DNA of 9,347 bases, taken from the NCBI GenBank assembly GCA_964368075.1, contig CAYJAD010000078.1, forward strand, positions 1 through 9,347, in the 5' to 3' direction. The translations under genes and the position numbers were made by a program. The stretch is from CAYJAD01 sp964368075. GTDB lineage: Bacteria > Desulfobacterota > Desulfovibrionia > Desulfovibrionales > Desulfovibrionaceae. Positions 5,747 to 9,347 of this stretch are shown piece by piece (position 1 is the stretch's first letter; every line of letters starts with the position of its first letter). A model generated the notes under the pieces. It searched no databases, was not told where the DNA came from, and saw only the letters and a list, made by a program, of their open reading frames with translations.

Positions 5747-6085
5747 ATGACTAGCCTACAAAATATACAATATGATATAGATTGGAACCTTACCCCAGAA
5801 CATGCAGTGACTATGTATTTAGAATGGGGCAACAATGATTGGAACGCAGAATATCCACCGGTGCGCTCTAAGGATGATTACTCAACGTATTTTGTAGTGG
5901 ATACGTGGGAAGAAGAACCTATGTTGCGTTTGGTGCGCCGCAATTCAGAAAAAGCAGATGATATTTTTACTATGCCTTTGCCGCATGATTTACGCGAAGA
6001 GTTTCATGAAGAATACGGACAGTTAAAAGGTATATTTACTCCTACTTTTGGCATCAAGCAATGGTTAAAAGAGCAAATGGGCTAA
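5747..6085 (+). CDS. Small conserved protein, DVU0772-like family
   Basis: The 112-residue acidic, soluble protein has no signal peptide or membrane segment. Visible blocks are YDIDWNLTPEHAVTMYLEWGN (residues about 8-28), PPVRSKDDYSTYFVVDTW, MLRLVRRNSEKADDIF and a C-terminal GIKQWLKEQ. From memory this pattern (IDW-x-LTPE-x-AV-x-x-YLEWGN, then YFVV-x-x-W and LVRRNSE) is that of the DVU0772-type proteins of Desulfovibrio and relatives, whose function is not known; the link should be confirmed by search. The start is fixed by AAGGAGGG (5735-5742), 4 nt before the ATG. The frame is open back to 5606, but that part runs through the terminator hairpin. Its own promoter and flanking terminators make it a single-gene unit, and the strong ribosome binding site suggests abundant translation. 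Confidence 0.7.
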   Translation: MTSLQNIQYDIDWNLTPEHAVTMYLEWGNNDWNAEYPPVRSKDDYSTYFVVDTWEEEPMLRLVRRNSEKADDIFTMPLPHDLREEFHEEYGQLKGIFTPTFGIKQWLKEQMG

Positions 6086-6106
6086 GCCATTTTATATAGA
6101 AATTTT

Positions 6107-6194
6107 TGAGGCACAGAAAATATAACTGGGTAATATGGACTGTTTGCCTCATGAAGCGCCGCAGTGCATCTTGATCTCCTCACAAGAGTGGCGC
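6107..6194 (+). other. Structured intergenic stretch, candidate small RNA or 3' UTR
   Basis: Two hairpins precede the terminator at 6207-6245. The first pairs TGAGGCA (6107-6113) with TGCCTCA (6145-6151), extended by CAG/CTG (6114-6116 with 6140-6142) across a TT bulge. The second pairs GCGCC (6156-6160) with GGCGC (6190-6194) and, inside it, TCTTG (6169-6173) with CAAGA (6183-6187). The second loop, ATCTCCTCA, is pyrimidine-rich and complementary to GAGGAG-type ribosome binding sites. I see only an AT-rich TATATA (6093-6098) upstream and no matching -35. The stretch could simply be the 3' UTR of the DVU0772-like mRNA. Confidence 0.35.
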
Positions 6195-6206
6195 AAATAG
6201 ACAAAG

Positions 6207-6245
6207 AAAGCTCCCTTCTTCATAGCATGCAAGAAGGGAGCTTTT
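6207..6245. terminator. Bidirectional intrinsic terminator between convergent genes
   Basis: A perfect 14-bp stem (6207-6220 with 6231-6244) around a 10-nt loop is followed by TTTT on the plus strand and reads into TTTCTTTG on the minus strand. It can stop the DVU0772-like transcript and the convergent permease transcript. Confidence 0.9.
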
Positions 6246-6297
6246 ACATTTGCTTTTCTAGTTGTTTTTTCTGATGGAAACTTTTCCCCCTCAACAA

Positions 6298-7515
6298 TTA
6301 AAAGGCAAATTGGAATATATAGCCTGCTCCCATAGCCATAACCAAAACTACTATTAAGAAAGCTATAATAATAGGCAGTTTAAAGAGAGACTTTAATAGA
6401 ATAACCTCTGTTAAGCTGGCTCCGCCGCCACCAATAATAAGTGCCATCACTGCGCCTAGTCCCATGCCTTTACCTAGCAGAACAGCTGAAAGAGGAATAA
6501 GCGCTTCTACTCGTACATAAAGAGGGATGCCGATAACAGCGGCAATGGGCACAGCAAAGAAAGAATCGCCGCTGGCATATTTTGCGATGAAGTCAGAAGG
6601 TACAAAACCATAGATAATAGCCCCTAAAGATATGCCTAGCAGCAAGAAAGGAAGCACTTCTTTAAATTGTGCATAGCCGTCTTTTAATGCAGCGAGGCAT
6701 TTTTGCTTGAGTGTGGCATTCTCTGGTAGCGGTGCTGTGCCACAACAAGAGGATTCAGTGGTTGCTGTGTCGCAGCACGTAGATTGTGCCGAACTGCCGC
6801 AGCAACTTTCTACGGGAGCAGGTTTAGCCATAATAGGCTCAAAAAGCGGCTTGGCGTCAGGCTTTGCAGAACAGCAAGAAGAGCTTTGTGTTGTTGTATT
6901 GCAGCAATCTGTGGTGCCTTGTGGTGTAGAAAAAGGTGATGCAGCTGCAGAAGGTGACGTACAACAGGAAGAAGCTTGTACGGCATGTGCTGTTGAAACG
7001 GGTTTCATTTCTAAAACTACGTCTTTAGCTTCTGTAGGGCAGCATTTCTTTTCTTTTTCTTTTTCAAAAATATCTTGAATAACATAGCGTTCATAGCCCA
7101 TAGATTTAAGGATGATACCTGCTAAAATAGATACTATCAATGCAATGCATGTGTACGTTATGGTAACTTTTAATCCAAAGGTCGCTACAAAAAGACCTAT
7201 AATGATAGGATTGAGTAAAGGAGAGGCAAAGAGAAAGGTTAATGTGGGGCCAAACCCGGCTTTAGCGCGCAGTAGGCCTCGTAGCATAGGTATTGTAGAG
7301 CAGGTGCAAAAAGGAGTAATAGCTCCCAAACCTGCGGCCAATAAATAGCCTTTTCCATTGCTACTACCTAAAACTTGTTGTACCTTACTATCTGGAATGT
7401 ATTGTTGTAAAAGGGAAACCCCAGCTGAAATGAGGATAAAAAGAATTGAAAGTTCTGCGCCGAGAAATAGAAACATTCCTAAAGCGTCTTTGATCATTGG
7501 TATGTAAGTTTCCAT
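6298..7515 (-). CDS. COG0701/ArsP-like permease with cysteine-pair-rich central loop
   Basis: The 405-residue membrane protein belongs to the DUF318/ArsP-type permeases. The N-terminal bundle (about residues 10-137) contains the family motif TPFCTCSTIP (C70, C72) and FLFASPLLNPIIIG. The C-terminal bundle (about 286-402) contains LPFLLLGISLGAIIYGF and IGGGGASLTEV. Between them a roughly 145-residue Ser/Thr/Pro/Ala-rich hydrophilic loop holds seven Cys-Cys pairs (158, 184, 204, 214, 238, 247 and 257, first Cys of each), a very likely soft-metal or metalloid-binding segment. Relatives export trivalent arsenicals, or copper and zinc in the SO_0444-type group, which also carries CC motifs; the substrate here is inferred from the neighbouring ArsR regulator. 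AAGGAG (7526-7521) is 5 nt before the ATG. It is divergent from arsR and controlled by a promoter with an embedded inverted repeat. Confidence 0.85.
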   Translation of the reverse strand: METYIPMIKDALGMFLFLGAELSILFILISAGVSLLQQYIPDSKVQQVLGSSNGKGYLLAAGLGAITPFCTCSTIPMLRGLLRAKAGFGPTLTFLFASPLLNPIIIGLFVATFGLKVTITYTCIALIVSILAGIILKSMGYERYVIQDIFEKEKEKKCCPTEAKDVVLEMKPVSTAHAVQASSCCTSPSAAASPFSTPQGTTDCCNTTTQSSSCCSAKPDAKPLFEPIMAKPAPVESCCGSSAQSTCCDTATTESSCCGTAPLPENATLKQKCLAALKDGYAQFKEVLPFLLLGISLGAIIYGFVPSDFIAKYASGDSFFAVPIAAVIGIPLYVRVEALIPLSAVLLGKGMGLGAVMALIIGGGGASLTEVILLKSLFKLPIIIAFLIVVLVMAMGAGYIFQFAF

Positions 7516-7544
7516 GAATACTCCTTCTGAAAAATTATGTTTCT

Positions 7545-7572
7545 AGAATAATCGAATTATCAGACTTGTCAA
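7545..7572 (-). promoter_or_regulatory. Promoter of the permease gene
   Basis: Perfect TTGACA (7572-7567), a 16-nt spacer and TATTCT (7550-7545) on the minus strand, 30 nt before the ATG. The spacer and -10 contain the inverted repeat 7548-7560. Confidence 0.6.
7548..7560. promoter_or_regulatory. Candidate ArsR operator
   Basis: ATAAT and ATTAT flank a CGA centre, forming an inverted repeat inside the permease promoter. An 8-bp palindrome, TTCTAGAA (7541-7548), abuts it. ArsR/SmtB repressors bind AT-rich imperfect palindromes overlapping promoters and leave when metal binds, so the position fits exactly. The precise site is inference. Confidence 0.5.
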
Positions 7573-7594
7573 GAGGAAAATTTCCATGTAAGAT
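7566..7594 (+). promoter_or_regulatory. Promoter of the arsR-type gene
   Basis: TTGTCA (7566-7571), a 17-nt spacer and TAAGAT (7589-7594), 25 nt before the chosen start. The -35 is the same DNA as the permease -35 read on the other strand, so the two promoters cannot both be occupied at once. Confidence 0.5.
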
Positions 7595-7619
7595 TTCTTG
7601 GTAAGTTTGTGAGGTGAAT

Positions 7620-7967
7620 ATGGATTTAATAAATGCAGCATCTGTGTTGAAAGAATTAGGACATCCAACTCGTTTGCATGTTTATAGACGATTGGTAATT
7701 GCAGGAGATAAAGGGCTTGCCGTAGGAGATTTACAAAAGGAACTAGAGATTCCTTCTTCTACATTAAGCCATCATATAGCGGCCTTAGTAACAGTTGGCC
7801 TTGTGCAACAGCGAAGAGAAGGGCGCACTCTTTTTTGTACGGCACAATATGCTACTTTGCAAAAATTATTAACTTTTCTAACTGACCAATGCTGTGCTGG
7901 GCAAGGGAAGAGTCCCGATGCACATGGGGAAATAAACGCGCTTCATGAGTATTTTACTGTGTCATAA
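7620..7967 (+). CDS. arsR: ArsR/SmtB-family metalloregulator
   Basis: This 115-residue winged-helix repressor has the family layout: ASVLKELGHPTRLHVYRRL, then GDLQKELEIPSSTLSHHIAAL (recognition helix about residues 46-56), then the wing GLVQQRREGRTLFC. The classical ArsR helix-3 motif with CVC is absent (GLAVGDL instead). Candidate ligands are a C-terminal pair, C91-C92 in FLTDQCCAG, and possibly C73. This resembles ArsR proteins that sense As(III) through C-terminal cysteines, but the third thiolate after the pair is missing. It probably represses the divergent permease and itself. I chose ATG 7620 because GAGG (7611-7614) is well spaced for it; a GTG at 7614 would add two residues and put this ribosome binding site inside the gene. 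Ligand identity (As, Sb or another soft metal) is not proven. Confidence 0.88.
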   Translation: MDLINAASVLKELGHPTRLHVYRRLVIAGDKGLAVGDLQKELEIPSSTLSHHIAALVTVGLVQQRREGRTLFCTAQYATLQKLLTFLTDQCCAGQGKSPDAHGEINALHEYFTVS

Positions 7968-7981
7968 GCGGATATTAAAAT

Positions 7982-8033
7982 ATAACTATATAAAAAAGCA
8001 CAACCGATTGATTGTGCTTTTTTATATAGTTAT
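7982..8033. terminator. Bidirectional terminator with a perfect 22-bp stem
   Basis: Positions 7982-8003 and 8012-8033 are exactly complementary around an 8-nt loop. The stem has a GCACAA/TTGTGC core next to the loop and A6/T6 plus TATATAG on the outside, so each strand reads a GC-richer hairpin followed by TTTTTT. It lies 14 nt after the arsR-type stop and 15 nt past the stop of the convergent flavoprotein gene, serving both. Confidence 0.9.
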
Positions 8034-8048
8034 GCAAAGAGCTTGCAA

Positions 8049-9158
8049 TTACTTGCTTGTACCCTGCATGGCTGCGTCAAATTCACTTTGTAGGCTGTCA
8101 ATGAGCTCGCGAACAGAAATAACCTTATCCACTTTCCAAACATTACTTCCGCAAAATGCAAAACCCTTTCCGAAGTTTCCACGCATGGCGCTAATAAGAG
8201 CCATAGCAATGCAGTAGGGGGTTTGTTCTTGTTCGCAGGTATGCACACAGTGGAAAGCACATTTAAAGGGTTTGGTTTGTCCACCGCGCATAGATTCAAT
8301 GAAAGGCCCAACGAGAGCTCTGCCGGGCATACCCACAGGGCTTTTAATAATGGTAATATCTTCTTCTTTAGCATTGACATAGGCTTGCTTAAAGCCGTCA
8401 GAAGCATCACATTCATGTGTGGCTACAAAGCGTGTACCCATTTGCACGCCTGATGCGCCTAAATCAAGCATATGCTTGATGTCTGCTCCGCTATACACGC
8501 CACCGCCAGCAATAACCGGAATGGCACGACCGGCCTTGTCTTCTAAAGCTTTAGCTACGTCTACCAATTCGGGCACTAATTTTTCTAAAGCAAAGTTAGG
8601 ATCATCTAAATTTTCTGCTTTAAAGCCGAGGTGTCCCCCTGCTTTGGGGCCTTCTAGCACAAAAGCATCGGGAATATAATCAGAACGGTTCATCCACTTT
8701 TTAGCAATAATGGAAGCTGCACGTGCAGAAGAAACTATAGGCACTAATTTTGTGCGAAACTCTTCTTTCTTTTGCTCACAGACATCACGCAAAATTTTAG
8801 GCAATTCTAAAGGAAGACCAGCACCGGAAAAAATCAAGTCCGCTCTATTTTCAATAGAAGTTTTAACCATCTCACTAAAGGTGGTTAAAGCAACCATGAT
8901 ATTAACACCAATAAGACCGGAAGTGAGCTTACGGGCCTTTTGAATTTCTTGTGCCAAGGCGCGCACGTTGGCCTCAATGGGGTTTTTTGCTATGTCTGAT
9001 TCTTTCATTCCAATCATAGCACCGGCAATAACGCCAATACCGCCTTCATTGGCCACAGCAGAGGCAAGACTGGACAAAGAAATGCCAACGCCCATGCCAC
9101 CTTGAATGATAGGAACTCTGGCTGTAATGTCGCCAATATTTAAACTGGGTAAACTCAT
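8049..9158 (-). CDS. Nitronate monooxygenase / 2-nitropropane dioxygenase-like flavoprotein
   Basis: The 369-residue protein is an FMN-binding TIM barrel of the NMO/FabK group. Landmarks are PIIQGGMGVGIS (residues 16-27), GVIAGAM, GVNIMVAL (84-91), the GPKAGGHLG block (170-178, H175 the likely catalytic histidine), IPVIAGGGVYSG (213-224, phosphate binding) and GASGVQMGTRF (235-244). NMOs oxidise alkyl nitronates; related FabK enzymes reduce enoyl-ACP, and many bacterial members have no proven substrate. The C-terminal part adds C300-x3-C304-x3-C308-x7-C316 and C336, suggestive of a metal or Fe-S site, which classical NMOs do not need. GGAG (9171-9168 region) sits about 8 nt before the ATG across an A-run. 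A hairpin-rich leader precedes it. No functional link with the convergent arsR module is evident; the gene stands alone in the window. Confidence 0.82.
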   Translation of the reverse strand: MSLPSLNIGDITARVPIIQGGMGVGISLSSLASAVANEGGIGVIAGAMIGMKESDIAKNPIEANVRALAQEIQKARKLTSGLIGVNIMVALTTFSEMVKTSIENRADLIFSGAGLPLELPKILRDVCEQKKEEFRTKLVPIVSSARAASIIAKKWMNRSDYIPDAFVLEGPKAGGHLGFKAENLDDPNFALEKLVPELVDVAKALEDKAGRAIPVIAGGGVYSGADIKHMLDLGASGVQMGTRFVATHECDASDGFKQAYVNAKEEDITIIKSPVGMPGRALVGPFIESMRGGQTKPFKCAFHCVHTCEQEQTPYCIAMALISAMRGNFGKGFAFCGSNVWKVDKVISVRELIDSLQSEFDAAMQGTSK

Positions 9159-9172
9159 TTTTTTTCTCCAAT

Positions 9173-9223
9173 GTAGATAAAGCTTTAAATCTACGCCTTA
9201 TTCCGCGAGAGGAATAAGGCGTA
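9173..9223 (-). promoter_or_regulatory. Hairpin pair in the leader of the flavoprotein gene
   Basis: TACGCCTTATTCC (9192-9204) and GGAATAAGGCGTA (9211-9223) form a perfect 13-bp stem with a 6-nt loop. Directly next to it, GTAGAT (9173-9178) and ATCTAC (9189-9194) flank the palindrome TAAAGCTTTA (9178-9187). The two structures share TAC at 9192-9194, so they cannot both form completely. Only weak U-tracts follow. They sit just upstream of the GGAG ribosome binding site, so they may be a leader control element, or the first may terminate an unseen upstream gene. Confidence 0.45.
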
Positions 9224-9256
9224 AGTAAATTTAGAGCAGTGTGGTTTCAAGCCATG

Positions 9257-9294
9257 AAAACGGTAGTTGTATGGTAAATTTGTAATACCGTTTT
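9257..9294. repeat. 9-bp inverted repeat near the right edge
   Basis: AAAACGGTA (9257-9265) pairs perfectly with TACCGTTTT (9286-9294) around a 20-nt loop. It may be a weak terminator (T4 on either strand) or part of a long leader. I see no gene in 9224-9347. TTGAAA (9250-9245) with TACTTA (9227-9222) on the minus strand is only a weak promoter candidate. Confidence 0.4.
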
Positions 9295-9347
9295 AACAGA
9301 ATATATCAGTTTACGCTGTAATGTGAAAATGAGCAACATTTCTTTTT

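Noticed and set aside
6707..7078. 123-codon open frame opposite the permease
   Set aside because: It is the complement of the cysteine-rich linker. Its Gln/Val/Ala-rich composition is a by-product of the repeated Cys-Cys codons.
8030..8416. 128-codon minus-strand frame and other open frames inside the flavoprotein gene
   Set aside because: They overlap a gene with strong NMO motifs and good start signals, and they have no domain likeness.
9192..9223. Intrinsic terminator of an upstream minus-strand gene
   Set aside because: The stem is good, but no U-run follows on either strand and no coding sequence ends in 9224-9347, so I list it as a leader hairpin only.

Overview
The window reads like a moderately AT-rich member of the Desulfovibrio lineage. 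The main clue is a 112-residue protein (5747-6085) that I recognise, from memory only, as the small DVU0772-type family of Desulfovibrio and its relatives. A SulP anion permease, a Tat-exported flavoprotein and gut/anaerobe-type toxin-antitoxin and metalloid genes fit that picture but do not prove it. No rRNA, tRNA, CRISPR array, IS element or phage gene is visible.

Left edge (1-836): two divergent toxin-antitoxin modules. A ParD antitoxin is cut by the window edge on the minus strand. A complete VapBC-like pair (antitoxin plus PIN-domain RNase, 11-bp overlap) lies on the plus strand. They share a 125-bp promoter region in which one heptamer can act as the -35 element in both directions. A 631-bp gene-free stretch follows (837-1467). 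It holds several hairpins and palindromes, including a nested inverted-repeat structure just upstream of the sulP-type gene.

Centre (1468-5661): a probable plus-strand operon. It encodes a SulP/STAS anion permease, a Tat-exported nitroreductase, a secreted Yellow/major-royal-jelly-type beta-propeller (4-bp gap) and a secreted phosphatase-like protein with an HC-x4-R loop. An intrinsic terminator closes it. Three exported proteins of different fold in a row suggest a periplasmic redox or detoxification function. I know of no described system with this composition, and it is the best candidate here for something undescribed.

Next, the DVU0772-like gene has its own promoter and an excellent ribosome binding site. 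It is followed by a structured intergenic stretch (6107-6194) and a bidirectional terminator. The right half carries a divergent metalloid-type module: a COG0701/ArsP-like permease (minus) with seven vicinal Cys-Cys pairs in its central loop, and an ArsR-family regulator (plus) with a C-terminal Cys-Cys pair. The two share a promoter region with an operator-like inverted repeat inside the permease promoter. A near-symmetrical 22-bp bidirectional terminator separates arsR from a convergent flavin-dependent nitronate monooxygenase-like gene. That protein carries a C-x3-C-x3-C-x7-C cluster, and the upstream leader contains hairpins.
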